From assembly GCF_003752585.1 (NCBI RefSeq), contig NZ_RKHR01000004.1:1-64000 (forward strand): DNA of 64,000 bases, in the 5' to 3' direction. Shown here piece by piece: positions 27,169 through 35,733 of the stretch; position 1 is the first letter of the stretch; the number at the start of each line of letters is the position of its first letter. Source of the DNA: Sinobacterium caligoides. Lineage in GTDB: Bacteria; Pseudomonadota; Gammaproteobacteria; Pseudomonadales; Sinobacteriaceae. A program made the position numbers and the translations under genes. The notes under the pieces are model-generated. The model was not told where the DNA came from. It saw only the letters and a list, made by a program, of their open reading frames with translations, and did not search any database.

Positions 27169-28023
27169 ATGGCTGACCGAGCTCTCCGGCAATTAATTCG
27201 CCACCTTGACCTACATCGCATTAATGCCAACCTCTACTCAAGTACAGGTAACGATGACAGCCTCGGCCGCCTCTATGGCGGTGAAATCCTCGCGCAAGCT
27301 CTAGCCGCCGCAGATCAAAGCGTCGATGGCGACCTCAACTGTCACTCTCTCCATGGCCACTTTCTGCACCTCGGAAAGCCCGGCATACCGGTGCAGTATC
27401 ACATAGAGAGACTACGCGACAGCCGAAGCTTCAGCACCCGCCGTGTCACAGCCAAACAAAGTGGTCGCGCTATTTTTAGCGCTATGATTTCCTACCAAAT
27501 ACCTCAACAAGGCTTTGAGCACCAAACCGCCATCGACATCGAAGACTACCCTCAGCCAGAGGGCTTAGCCAGCTGTGAAGAACGTTATCAAAGCGCCCTA
27601 CCTGAAGAGTTCCAAGGCATCTATGGCTGGCCAATGGAGTTCAGGCAAGTTAACCCCGTGGACCTTCTCAAACCTAACGCAGCCACAACACAGCATGCAG
27701 TATGGTTCAAGGCTCCTGTCAGTAATAACACCCCGCCCGCCCTACACCGACAACTTATGCTTTATGCCTCAGACAACCCCTTATTACTGACGGCTCTGCG
27801 ACCGCACGGACAGACCAACTGGTCTCCTAACATGCAGGTTGCCAGTCTTGATCACGCCATTTGGTTTCACCAACCTTGTCGTGCCGACCAATGGTTATTA
27901 TTCGTATTAGATAGCCCACGAGCATGCGCAGGCAGAGGTCTCGCCCAAGGCCATATATACAATCAGGCCGGCATGTTAATTGCCTCAGTCGCTCAGGAAG
28001 GTGTTATGCGCCATATCGAATAA
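27169..28023 (+). CDS. tesB: Acyl-CoA thioesterase II
   Basis: Double-hotdog thioesterase of 284 residues, the usual TesB length. It hydrolyses acyl-CoA to free fatty acid and CoA in the cytosol. Visible family marks are LYGGEILAQALAAA near the start, the HSLHGHFLHLGKP strand, RSFSTRRVTAKQSG, and in the second half ASLDHAIWFHQP with the catalytic Asp, followed by SPRACAGRGLAQGHIYNQ. It is a single gene. The ATG at 27169 follows a purine-poor leader, but no better start exists. Confidence 0.93.
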   Translation: MADRALRQLIRHLDLHRINANLYSSTGNDDSLGRLYGGEILAQALAAADQSVDGDLNCHSLHGHFLHLGKPGIPVQYHIERLRDSRSFSTRRVTAKQSGRAIFSAMISYQIPQQGFEHQTAIDIEDYPQPEGLASCEERYQSALPEEFQGIYGWPMEFRQVNPVDLLKPNAATTQHAVWFKAPVSNNTPPALHRQLMLYASDNPLLLTALRPHGQTNWSPNMQVASLDHAIWFHQPCRADQWLLFVLDSPRACAGRGLAQGHIYNQAGMLIASVAQEGVMRHIE

Positions 28024-28033
28024 TAAGCAGACT

Positions 28034-28047
28034 TTGATCAAGATTAA
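28034..28047 (+). promoter_or_regulatory. Possible FNR/CRP-family site upstream of ferritin
   Basis: TTGATCAAGATTAA matches the FNR consensus TTGAT-N4-ATCAA with one mismatch. It lies about 100 bases upstream of the ferritin ATG and just after the tesB stop. A single match of this kind can occur by chance. Confidence 0.25.
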
Positions 28048-28148
28048 ATAAACATAAGCCTTCCCTATATTGATTTATGAGCCGTTAACACTAACAATGC
28101 CGCTATTGTAAACCAGTCTCTTCAATCACTATATCAAGGTCGCTATCG

Positions 28149-28670
28149 ATGCTTTCACAAACAATGATCGATTCACTGAACAAGCAAATCAACCTAGAGT
28201 TCTACTCTTCTAATCTTTACCTGCAAATGAGCGCTTGGTGTGAAGATCAAGGCTACGAAGGTGCAGCACTGTTCATGCGTGCCCACGCCGATGAAGAGAT
28301 GGGACACATGCGCCGTCTATTCACCTACATTAGTGAAACTGGTGGCATGCCAATATTAGGCTCTATTGAAGCCGCTCCCAGCCAGTTCGAGTCACTGAGC
28401 AATCTCTTTCAGCTCACTTATGAGCACGAGTGTATGATCACGCAAGAGATCAATGACTTAGCGCACACAGCTTTCACTAGCCGTGATTATTCAACGTTTA
28501 ACTTCCTGCAGTGGTATGTCTCCGAACAGCATGAAGAAGAGAAGCTCTTCAAGTCAATCGTCGACAAAATAGCCCTAGTCGGCGAAGACGGAAAGGCGCT
28601 ATTCCTTGTCGATAAAGACCTAGCGGAACTTGCCAGCTCTGGTAGTGATAGCATCATGACCGCAGCCTAA
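28149..28670 (+). CDS. ftnA: Non-haem ferritin
   Basis: Iron storage protein of 173 residues that oxidises Fe(II) and stores Fe(III) in a 24-mer. The ferroxidase ligands are visible: Glu17 in INLEFYSS, Glu50 and His53 in DEEMGHMRR, Glu94 in YEHECM, and Glu127/Glu130 in the EQHEEEKLF segment. There is no haem-type bacterioferritin Met and no partner gene. It is a single gene, closed by a strong terminator. A possible FNR-type box lies upstream. Confidence 0.93.
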   Translation: MLSQTMIDSLNKQINLEFYSSNLYLQMSAWCEDQGYEGAALFMRAHADEEMGHMRRLFTYISETGGMPILGSIEAAPSQFESLSNLFQLTYEHECMITQEINDLAHTAFTSRDYSTFNFLQWYVSEQHEEEKLFKSIVDKIALVGEDGKALFLVDKDLAELASSGSDSIMTAA

Positions 28671-28698
28671 ACTAAAGTCCTGCAAGCTTTAAAGCGAC

Positions 28699-28731
28699 AA
28701 AAACGGCTGCTTCTGCAGCCGTTTTTGTTTT
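28699..28731. terminator. Rho-independent terminator between ferritin and endonuclease genes
   Basis: AAAAACGGCTGC (28699-28710) pairs with GCAGCCGTTTTT (28715-28726) around TTCT, followed by more T. The A-run on the 5' side lets it also work for the convergent gene at 28763-29542. Confidence 0.92.
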
Positions 28732-28762
28732 TGCTAGTAGCCAATACTAGCGAATATGATCA

Positions 28763-29542
28763 TTATATGCCCAGTGCCTGACAGCGACTGAGAAGGATAT
28801 TATTAACATTTGTCTGCAGCTGCTCGATCCTTCGTCCACGCTCGCATTCCCACTTCGTCACCGGATATTGCTTATCCCAGGCCGACATCATTTGTCGCTG
28901 CCTCCTACTCATATTATACCTAGGGTAAGCCTGTTCCATGTAAAGGTAGCTTCTGGCAATAACACCACGTGAGGCTTCTGGTGGCTGCACCTTACGCTTG
29001 TTGATGCGCATATCACAACTGCCGAAACGGCTATTAATCGTCGGCAGCATTTCAAAATTATAGTTAGAGCGCGTTGCATTGACAGCTCCCACTGCTGGAT
29101 AGAGGTTATACATATCCGCTTGCATATACCGATACTCTTCACTCATCTTCGAAGCACACTTCCGCCCTTTGAATAACTTCCCTTTACTATTGACACACTG
29201 CGCATCTCCCTCACGCCATTCACTAAAACTGCGACCAAAGTTCTCCGCGGGAACCACGTGCTCCCACTCTACTCGTGTTGCGCGCTTGCGATGTTTTATC
29301 GTAGTAAATCCTTTTGGTAATTTAATATTTTTCTTCGAATCAAAGGGCGCATCACAATATATAGTCCGCCGCTCCGCCGAGCGCTTATAAATCTCCCTCT
29401 CAAGGCTCTTCTTGGCTTTATTAAATGATTGATTAACAGTGTTACCATGTCCAGCCATGGCTAATGGTGTGGAAACGCTAAAGACAACAACTATTAAAGA
29501 TAACAATGATACACGGGGTTTAACTACCTTCTGTCCAGCCAT
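28763..29542 (-). CDS. endA: Endonuclease I (EndA/Dns family)
   Basis: Secreted or periplasmic nuclease of 259 residues. A signal peptide covers about 1-31 (cleavage near AMA-GHG). The His-Me finger motif EWEHVVPAENFG is typical of EndA/Dns/Vvn nucleases. Further family segments are SKMSEEYRYMQADMYNLYP, GAVNATRSNYNF and FGSCDMRI. Conserved cysteines support disulfides in the periplasm. It degrades extracellular or incoming double-stranded DNA and RNA. It is a single gene with a shared terminator with ferritin. Confidence 0.93.
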   Translation of the reverse strand: MAGQKVVKPRVSLLSLIVVVFSVSTPLAMAGHGNTVNQSFNKAKKSLEREIYKRSAERRTIYCDAPFDSKKNIKLPKGFTTIKHRKRATRVEWEHVVPAENFGRSFSEWREGDAQCVNSKGKLFKGRKCASKMSEEYRYMQADMYNLYPAVGAVNATRSNYNFEMLPTINSRFGSCDMRINKRKVQPPEASRGVIARSYLYMEQAYPRYNMSRRQRQMMSAWDKQYPVTKWECERGRRIEQLQTNVNNILLSRCQALGI

Positions 29543-29692
29543 ACAACTTCTAATCGCTATAATAGATAAAAAATCATATTATAACGAAATATATATAGCG
29601 CGATAAGAGATAGCGTGACTAGATCACATTTGAAAGAATTAGCTAATCATCGTCGTAGAGCTACAACGATAAGAGCTTAAAGATAGCAGGGG

Positions 29693-30388
29693 TTAGAGAC
29701 CGTCAAGATCCCCTTTATTCGCTATATCTGCTCGCTCCCTGATCAACAGATAATCCTCATATAAATTCTCTAAATTAAATAGGCTACGCCCTGCATCATC
29801 AACATGCGGCCAAAATACCGCATACAACTCTGCCTGTGGATTAAATAAATACAGTGACATACCATGACTAACATTATAGCTATTTTCCGGGCCATCGTTG
29901 GATATTACAACCTTCATAGCTAAACTACGCTCAAACGCAGCCTTGCTCCCATCCGAATCCACTCCTTCTGGCGCCCTCAATCCGACTATATCCGCACCAA
30001 AATGGGCAACAAATCTCGCCATCTTTTCCACGCTATCACGCTCTGGGTCAACACTATAAAAAAGCACACCTACATCATCATACTCCTCGCGATCAACAAG
30101 ACGTTGCTTAAGGCTTTTTATCACTGCTAATGACGATGGGCAAAGATCAGGACAATGTATGAAACCATAAGAAAGTATGTTCCAACGTCCTAATAAATCT
30201 GCGTGGTCGAAACGATTACCCCGGTGATCTTCGAGAGTAAATTGCTGTAAACTCATCGGAGATGAAAGAAGGCGCCCGCTACTTAATGACAAGGGCGAAG
30301 ATGACAACACATTCATTAGGGGGGCAGAAAGCAGCAGCAAAAAAATGATCATAGCGAGCGTAATAAGTGCTGTTTCTCTACCAAGCAT
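29693..30388 (-). CDS. SCO1/SenC-family copper chaperone for cytochrome oxidase
   Basis: Membrane-anchored thioredoxin-fold protein of 231 residues. One N-terminal membrane segment (about 8-28) is followed by the copper-binding CPDLCP motif and a distal His in NVSHGMSLYLFNP, with FYSVDPERDS as the family strand. I chose the ATG at 30388 because AGGGGGAG lies just before it; the TTG six codons upstream (30406) is inside that ribosome site. It is the last gene of the cytochrome oxidase run, so its likely job is delivery of copper to the CuA site of the subunit II encoded at 33975-35438. Confidence 0.9.
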   Translation of the reverse strand: MLGRETALITLAMIIFLLLLSAPLMNVLSSSPLSLSSGRLLSSPMSLQQFTLEDHRGNRFDHADLLGRWNILSYGFIHCPDLCPSSLAVIKSLKQRLVDREEYDDVGVLFYSVDPERDSVEKMARFVAHFGADIVGLRAPEGVDSDGSKAAFERSLAMKVVISNDGPENSYNVSHGMSLYLFNPQAELYAVFWPHVDDAGRSLFNLENLYEDYLLIRERADIANKGDLDGL

Positions 30389-30467
30389 AACTCCCCCTAA
30401 TGACAAGATAAGAATGAGCTATCAACAGTAATAGCGATAGTTCGTCCCTACGAGAAACTTATATTCG

Positions 30468-30797
30468 TTAAGGAGATGCGAGGAACAGTAAACGGTTTAC
30501 GAAAGTATAATCTGCCTCAATCGCCATCATGCCGATAAAGATAACGATGGCTAGCAATGGCAAAATCAACATGACTTTTACCGCTAACCGCTCCCACTTA
30601 ACATGCATAAATACAATCACAATCAAGCCGGCCTTTAACAGCATAAAAAATAATATTAACGTCCACCTCAAGCCGCCTTGCAAGTGGTAATAGTCAACCA
30701 AATATGACAGGGTGCTCAAAAAAAACAATAGCACCCAAACCTTTAAATAAAGGCCTATCGAATGCTGTTTCGCAACCCGTTCTGGTTGGCTAGACAT
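30468..30797 (-). CDS. Cytochrome c oxidase subunit IV (prokaryotic type)
   Basis: Small membrane protein of 109 residues with three hydrophobic segments (about 17-35, 43-66, 72-92). It matches the bacterial COX4 family, in which the middle helix carries KAGLIVIVFMHVKWE. It is an accessory subunit of the haem-copper oxidase and has no cofactor. It starts 14 bases after the second subunit III gene, with GAGGTGAAAA before its ATG, and so is part of the same operon. Confidence 0.85.
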   Translation of the reverse strand: MSSQPERVAKQHSIGLYLKVWVLLFFLSTLSYLVDYYHLQGGLRWTLILFFMLLKAGLIVIVFMHVKWERLAVKVMLILPLLAIVIFIGMMAIEADYTFVNRLLFLASP

Positions 30798-30811
30798 TTT
30801 TCACCTCACTG

Positions 30812-31501
30812 TTACCAGAGATAAAAGAGCGCAAAAATAAATACCCATACTAAATCGACAAAATGCCAATATAGACCAACTATTTCTACGATAGAATAAC
30901 CCTTTTCTTCATAATGGCCTGTCGCAACTCTTCTTGCGACAAAAAGCAAATAGAGAACCCCAGCACTGACATGTAATCCATGAAAGCCCGTGATCATAAA
31001 AAAGGTCGCACCAAACTGCTCTGCGCCCATTGGGTTACTCCATGGGCGAACCCCCTCATCCACAATAAGCTTCGACCACTCAAAAACTTGCATACCTACA
31101 AAAGAAGCGCCTAAAAGTGCCGTCACTAACATCAAGACAGTTGTTTTCTTACGGTCACCACGATAGGCATAGTTAACTGCCATCGCCATACTGCCGCTAC
31201 TACTAATTAAGATGAATGTCATGATAGCAATCAACAGCAATGGGATATGCTGCCCCGCAACCAACAAAGAGAATACCTCGCTGCTCTGTGGCCAAGGAGC
31301 AACGGTCGACATACGCACATTCATATAACCAATAAGAAAAACACTAAAAATAAAGGTATCACTCAGCAAAAAGACCCACATCATCAACTTGCCCCACGGC
31401 ATGTTGAAAACTCGGCGATCTGCAGACCAGTCCTCTACGACGCCTGGCCACCCCTCTTCTTTCGCAGGCGGTGATGCCTCATCACTATCTTCAATATTCA
31501 T
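30812..31501 (-). CDS. Cytochrome c oxidase subunit III (CoxP-like)
   Basis: Membrane protein of 229 residues, five to seven helices, with the classical subunit III marks: FLLSDTFIFSVF, MQVFEWSKLI, FFMITGFHGLHVSAGVLY and GLYWHFVDLVWVFIF. I moved the start to the ATG at 31501, which has TAGGAGCT seven bases upstream; the longer frame would begin at a codon inside the previous gene. It lies directly after another subunit III-like gene (9 bases between them). Two adjacent, different subunit III genes are the mark of the coxMNOP type of alternative oxidase. Confidence 0.92.
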   Translation of the reverse strand: MNIEDSDEASPPAKEEGWPGVVEDWSADRRVFNMPWGKLMMWVFLLSDTFIFSVFLIGYMNVRMSTVAPWPQSSEVFSLLVAGQHIPLLLIAIMTFILISSSGSMAMAVNYAYRGDRKKTTVLMLVTALLGASFVGMQVFEWSKLIVDEGVRPWSNPMGAEQFGATFFMITGFHGLHVSAGVLYLLFVARRVATGHYEEKGYSIVEIVGLYWHFVDLVWVFIFALFYLW

Positions 31502-31509
31502 GCGAGCTC

Positions 31510-32184
31510 CTAAAAACCACACCAGGCAGCAATTCTATTGTAAGTCTCGGGATCGGCTGTTAACAGAGTAAATAGAAATAGCCACAACAGTAAGAGATAA
31601 TGCCAATACCAAGCACACAATTTTAATTTTAATGACAATACTTCACGACCTTCCGCATGCCCGGTAAGAAACAGCACGCGCAGCAAAGCCAGCAGCCCCC
31701 CAATTAAGTGCAAGGCATGCAACGCTGTTAATAAATAAAAATAACTATTTGCAGGGTTAGATTCAATAAAAAAACCCTGCCCTATTAAGAGCAACCAAAC
31801 CTGCCACTGGCCGAGTACAAATAACAATGTACAGAAGATAGCAGCACACAATAAGAACAACAGTTCCCCCTCCGCGGCCACTAATGCGCGCCTTGCTGTC
31901 AGATGTAAGAGCAAGCTCGCGAGCATGAGTAGCCCGCAATTCACCCACAACAGAAAAGAGTCACTCAACGGCGACCACGGATCTGCTGCCAAAGCTTGAA
32001 AGTCGCCATACTGCGAGCGCGATAAATAAGTAATCGTCAAGAGGAAAAACACGACACTAACGACAGTGATAAAGAACATTAACGCAGTACGAGCAGATCT
32101 AAACCATTGACCATCAGTACTCTGATTCGCCGCTATCGACTGATCGAGCCAAGGCTTTTCAAATAACGCTTTAAATATCAGCAC
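31510..32184 (-). CDS. Second, divergent cytochrome c oxidase subunit III-like protein (CoxO-like)
   Basis: Membrane protein of 224 residues with about six or seven helices. It is more divergent than the next subunit III, but keeps the family pattern near the end: YLLTALHALHLIGGLLALL and AWYWHYLLLLWLFLFTLL. The start is a GTG at 32184, preceded by GGAGGCGACAG. It lies 15 bases downstream of the subunit I gene. In Bradyrhizobium coxMNOP the corresponding position is held by coxO. It lacks the canonical acidic residue of the first helix region, so its role in proton uptake or stability of the complex is unclear. Confidence 0.82.
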   Translation of the reverse strand: MLIFKALFEKPWLDQSIAANQSTDGQWFRSARTALMFFITVVSVVFFLLTITYLSRSQYGDFQALAADPWSPLSDSFLLWVNCGLLMLASLLLHLTARRALVAAEGELLFLLCAAIFCTLLFVLGQWQVWLLLIGQGFFIESNPANSYFYLLTALHALHLIGGLLALLRVLFLTGHAEGREVLSLKLKLCAWYWHYLLLLWLFLFTLLTADPETYNRIAAWCGF

Positions 32185-32199
32185 CTGTCGCCTCCATTA

Positions 32200-33978
32200 T
32201 TAACCTTCGGCCTTCATCTGTGCTCCCCCCATCATACTGCCATCGTCCATCTCAACCTCCTCACGCGGTAGGTTTTGCGGTATAAAGTCAGCCTTCACCC
32301 CTGGGACACTATAATCATAGGCCCATCGATACACGATAGGAGAGGCTACCCCCCAGTTTCCATGCCGCGGTGGAGTAAACTCAGTCTGCCACTCCAACGT
32401 TGTCGCCCCCCATGGATTAGCACCTGCCTTACGCCCCCTTGATAAGCTATAAATGATATTAACGATAAATATTAGCTGCGCTAGACCAACAATTAATGCT
32501 GAAACAGTAATATTGGCATTCAAGGCAGCAGCCGAGTCGGGAATAAAATCCGTTGCCCCCATAGCATAGTAACGACGTGGCACACCAAGAAAGCCTAGGT
32601 AGTGCATCGGTAAATATATTGCGTAAGCCCCTAAAAAAGTGATCCAGAAATGAACTTTGCCTAGACCAGCATGCAAAAACCTACCACTAACCTTAGGAAA
32701 CCAGTGATAAAGTGCCGCAAATAGCACCATAACCGGGGAAACGCCCATAACCATATGAAAATGCGCTACGACAAAGTATGTATCAGACAAGGGCAGGTCA
32801 ACAACCACATTACCAAGGAACAAGCCTGTCAGCCCGCCATGCGTAAAGGTAAATATAAAACCGATAGAAAACAACATTGGAGTTGTTAAATGAATATTGC
32901 CCTGCCACAAAGTCAGTACCCAGTTATACACTTTCAAGGCAGTTGGCACCGCTATAATTAGCGTCGTCGTAGCAAAAAAGAAACCAAAATAGGGGTTCAT
33001 ACCGCTCACATACATATGGTGTGCCCAGACAACGAAACTCAAGCCACCAATAGCAACAATAGCCCAAACCATCATACGGTAACCAAAGATATTTTTTCTC
33101 GCATGCACGGAGATAATGTCTGAAACCATACCGAAAGCAGGGAGAGCTACAATATAGACTTCTGGGTGACCAAAAAACCAAAACAAGTGCTGAAACAGCA
33201 CGGGACTACCACCACTATAATCCAGAGATTCTCCAAGTGACACGATGGCAGGCATAAAGAAACTCGTTCCTAGCGTCTTATCTAACATCATCATAATGGC
33301 ACTAACCAATAGCGCAGGGAATGCTAACAGGCCTAGAATAGTCGCAACAAAAATACCCCAGATGGTTAACGGCATTCGCATTAAAGTCATCCCTTCGGTG
33401 CGAGCCTGCAAAACCGTTGTGACATAATTAAGCCCTCCCATGGTAAAGGCAACGATAAAAACAGCCAACGATAGCAACATAAACACAATCCCAAGATCAT
33501 TACCCGGCGTACCGGGTAATATTGCCTGCGGAGGGTATAGTGTCCATCCTGCACCAGAGGGCCCCCCCGTGACGAAAAATCCAGCCACGAGAATTATTAC
33601 TGCTAATAAATATGTCCAGTAGCTCAGCATATTCAGGAAGGGAAAAACCATATCCCTGGCACCAATCATCAGCGGTATTAAATAGTTGCCAAAACCACCA
33701 AGCAATAAAGCAGTCAGCAGGTAAATCACCATAATCATGCCGTGCATAGTGACAAACTGTAGGTATGCACTGGGCTCTATAAACGAGAAAGTATTAGGAA
33801 AGCCTAATTGCAGTCTCATCATTCCCGATAAGACAAGCGCTATTAGCCCGACCATTATCGCAGTGATCGAGTATTGAATAGCGATCACCTTATGATCTTG
33901 GCTCCAAATGTATTTTGCTGCGAAGCTTTTATGAGTATTGGCGTCATCGCTGCTACTGCGCACCGGCTTATCGCTCAT
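32200..33978 (-). CDS. Cytochrome c oxidase subunit I (haem-copper oxidase, A family)
   Basis: Catalytic subunit of 592 residues with at least twelve transmembrane helices. Ligands and channels are intact: His79 and His408 for the low-spin haem, His271, His320 and His321 for CuB with Tyr275 (GHPEVY), His406 for the high-spin haem (HFHMV). Glu273 and the GNYLIPLMIGARD region support a D channel; Lys349 (PTALKVYNW) supports a K channel. It therefore looks like a complete proton-pumping oxygen reductase. Its ATG overlaps the subunit II stop by four bases (ATGA). The extra hydrophilic C-terminus (about 545-592) ends in a Met-rich segment. Confidence 0.95.
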   Translation of the reverse strand: MSDKPVRSSSDDANTHKSFAAKYIWSQDHKVIAIQYSITAIMVGLIALVLSGMMRLQLGFPNTFSFIEPSAYLQFVTMHGMIMVIYLLTALLLGGFGNYLIPLMIGARDMVFPFLNMLSYWTYLLAVIILVAGFFVTGGPSGAGWTLYPPQAILPGTPGNDLGIVFMLLSLAVFIVAFTMGGLNYVTTVLQARTEGMTLMRMPLTIWGIFVATILGLLAFPALLVSAIMMMLDKTLGTSFFMPAIVSLGESLDYSGGSPVLFQHLFWFFGHPEVYIVALPAFGMVSDIISVHARKNIFGYRMMVWAIVAIGGLSFVVWAHHMYVSGMNPYFGFFFATTTLIIAVPTALKVYNWVLTLWQGNIHLTTPMLFSIGFIFTFTHGGLTGLFLGNVVVDLPLSDTYFVVAHFHMVMGVSPVMVLFAALYHWFPKVSGRFLHAGLGKVHFWITFLGAYAIYLPMHYLGFLGVPRRYYAMGATDFIPDSAAALNANITVSALIVGLAQLIFIVNIIYSLSRGRKAGANPWGATTLEWQTEFTPPRHGNWGVASPIVYRWAYDYSVPGVKADFIPQNLPREEVEMDDGSMMGGAQMKAEG

Positions 33979-35438
33979 CTCACCTCCCCGACATTAACCG
34001 CGTCATTTGGTAAAAGGACAACCTTCTTTCTTGACTGCTGTACAGAAAAAACATCTTCATCCTTTGTGACGACAGGCAGTGTTGTAATATAGGCCACCAC
34101 ATCGTTGATCGATTCTATCGTTCGCAATGTCTGAGCCATCAGCACCATTTGATGCCCAAAGACATCGCCCTCTTGACTCCCTCTAACGCCGTTTTTAAAA
34201 TGCAGAAGCTGTCGTTTAAGGTAGTCACCATGCTGACCGGATAGTCTCGGTGCTCGCAAGGCTACCCGCCCCTCGCCTGTACGACCATGACAGTCACTGC
34301 AATTACGGAATAAAGAACGTCCCTTAGCGATATCTCCAGGGCTATGTAACACAGCGGCCTGCGTTGGCAACGAGCTGATATAGGCCGACACATCATTGAT
34401 ATCTTTCTCCGCCGTCAATATTGCTGCCATCGCTGCCATCTGCCGCCCATAACTGTCTCGCTCATCATTACCGCGAATATGCTGACGATAATAGCGAAGC
34501 TGCCTCTTCAAATAAGCTACCGACTGGCCTGCTAATTGTGGCGCCATCAGCGCAGGATTGCCCTCACCTCTTTCCCCGTGGCACGCCATACATGCCGCAT
34601 ATATCAGTTGCCCTTTCTCTCTATCGGCATCCCTCTCAGCAAACACTTGACGGCGATACTGTGCAAATGTCGGTTGCTCACTTAGCCAGCGCCGATACCC
34701 CTCTTCTGAATCAACGACAATGTGTCCACGCATTGTATAGTGAGCCATACCACATAACTCTTCACACAACAGCTCAAAGCGCCCTAAGCGAGTCGGTGTA
34801 AACCACAGGTAGGTGGATATGCCGGGCACCAAATCCATCTTCACGCGAAACTGTGGCACAGCAAAGTTATGCAATACATCCTTAGAGCGTAATAGCACCT
34901 TCACCGGCTGACCGAGCAATACGTGCAACTCGTTACTCAAAATAAGCACATCGTCTTGACCGTTGGCATCCTCTTCATCAATACCAAACGGATTACTCTC
35001 ATCGATAAAGGCAATAGCTGTCTTACCGAGCAAACCATCCTTTCCCGGAAGCCGAAACCCCCAGTGCCATTGCTGCCCAAGCGCCTCAACAACTTTTGCC
35101 TCTTTAGGTACACTGACAAACTGCTGCCAAACCCATAAGCCCGGCGCCAACATGACAGCAATGCCCAGAGCTGTGATAACGGTTAGCCAACCTTCTAGTT
35201 TTTTATTCTCAGGCTCATAGTGCGACCGACGCGCTTTATTAAAGCGAAACTTATATACGACATAGGCAAGAAAACAATTAACTGCAACAAAGACAACGCC
35301 CGTCACCCAAAGTGTAATGTTAATCGTGTCATCAATGGCGCCCCAGTTTGAGGCTATCGGCGTCAACCACCACGGGCTAAGGTAGTGAAATATGAGCGAT
35401 ACGAATACTAGCAACAGAATCACAATGGCTATCGCCAT
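33975..35438 (-). CDS. Cytochrome c oxidase subunit II fused to two cytochrome c domains (CoxM-like)
   Basis: Membrane-anchored subunit of 487 residues. There are two transmembrane helices (about 1-22 and 42-66, plus a weaker one at 84-103) and then the cupredoxin domain with the complete CuA set His190, Cys225, Cys229, His233 and Met236 (CEELCGMAHYTM). Two tandem cytochrome c domains follow, with CMACH at 283-287 and CSDCH at 380-384. One fused haem domain defines caa3-type oxidases; two are less common. It accepts electrons from soluble cytochrome c or a membrane donor and passes them to subunit I. It is the first gene of the oxidase operon, and 295 bases without a gene lie upstream. Confidence 0.95.
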   Translation of the reverse strand: MAIAIVILLLVFVSLIFHYLSPWWLTPIASNWGAIDDTINITLWVTGVVFVAVNCFLAYVVYKFRFNKARRSHYEPENKKLEGWLTVITALGIAVMLAPGLWVWQQFVSVPKEAKVVEALGQQWHWGFRLPGKDGLLGKTAIAFIDESNPFGIDEEDANGQDDVLILSNELHVLLGQPVKVLLRSKDVLHNFAVPQFRVKMDLVPGISTYLWFTPTRLGRFELLCEELCGMAHYTMRGHIVVDSEEGYRRWLSEQPTFAQYRRQVFAERDADREKGQLIYAACMACHGERGEGNPALMAPQLAGQSVAYLKRQLRYYRQHIRGNDERDSYGRQMAAMAAILTAEKDINDVSAYISSLPTQAAVLHSPGDIAKGRSLFRNCSDCHGRTGEGRVALRAPRLSGQHGDYLKRQLLHFKNGVRGSQEGDVFGHQMVLMAQTLRTIESINDVVAYITTLPVVTKDEDVFSVQQSRKKVVLLPNDAVNVGEVR

Positions 35439-35733
35439 GGTATCCTTCCTCTAGGCCTGCGTAGAAATAAGCAGCTAAACGTTATCCTGCCCTGTGCCAC
35501 AATAAAGTGATAAAGGCAGAAAATTTATTGCCAGCTGAGGGTTAATAAAAAAATTATGGGGAGATAAAAATCATTTATTTCTCAGCTTCTATTAACATAG
35601 ACTACTATAGCGAATACCTCCTCATCACCTGGGCGCATTTATCCAAGTCAAGGTTCTCTATATACAATATAAAACCTCTTGTTAAAAATACTAAGGGCTA
35701 ATAAATTACAGGAATCATAGTGGCTGATCTTCT

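Noticed and set aside
29644-29668. Imperfect stem downstream of the Sco gene as an operon terminator
   Set aside because: The pairing needs a G-U pair and is followed by mixed sequence without a T-run.
32200-33978. Possible loss of the K-channel lysine in subunit I (Thr in the HLTTPML segment)
   Set aside because: The K-channel lysine is the one in the PTxxKV segment, and Lys349 is present in PTALKVYNW.
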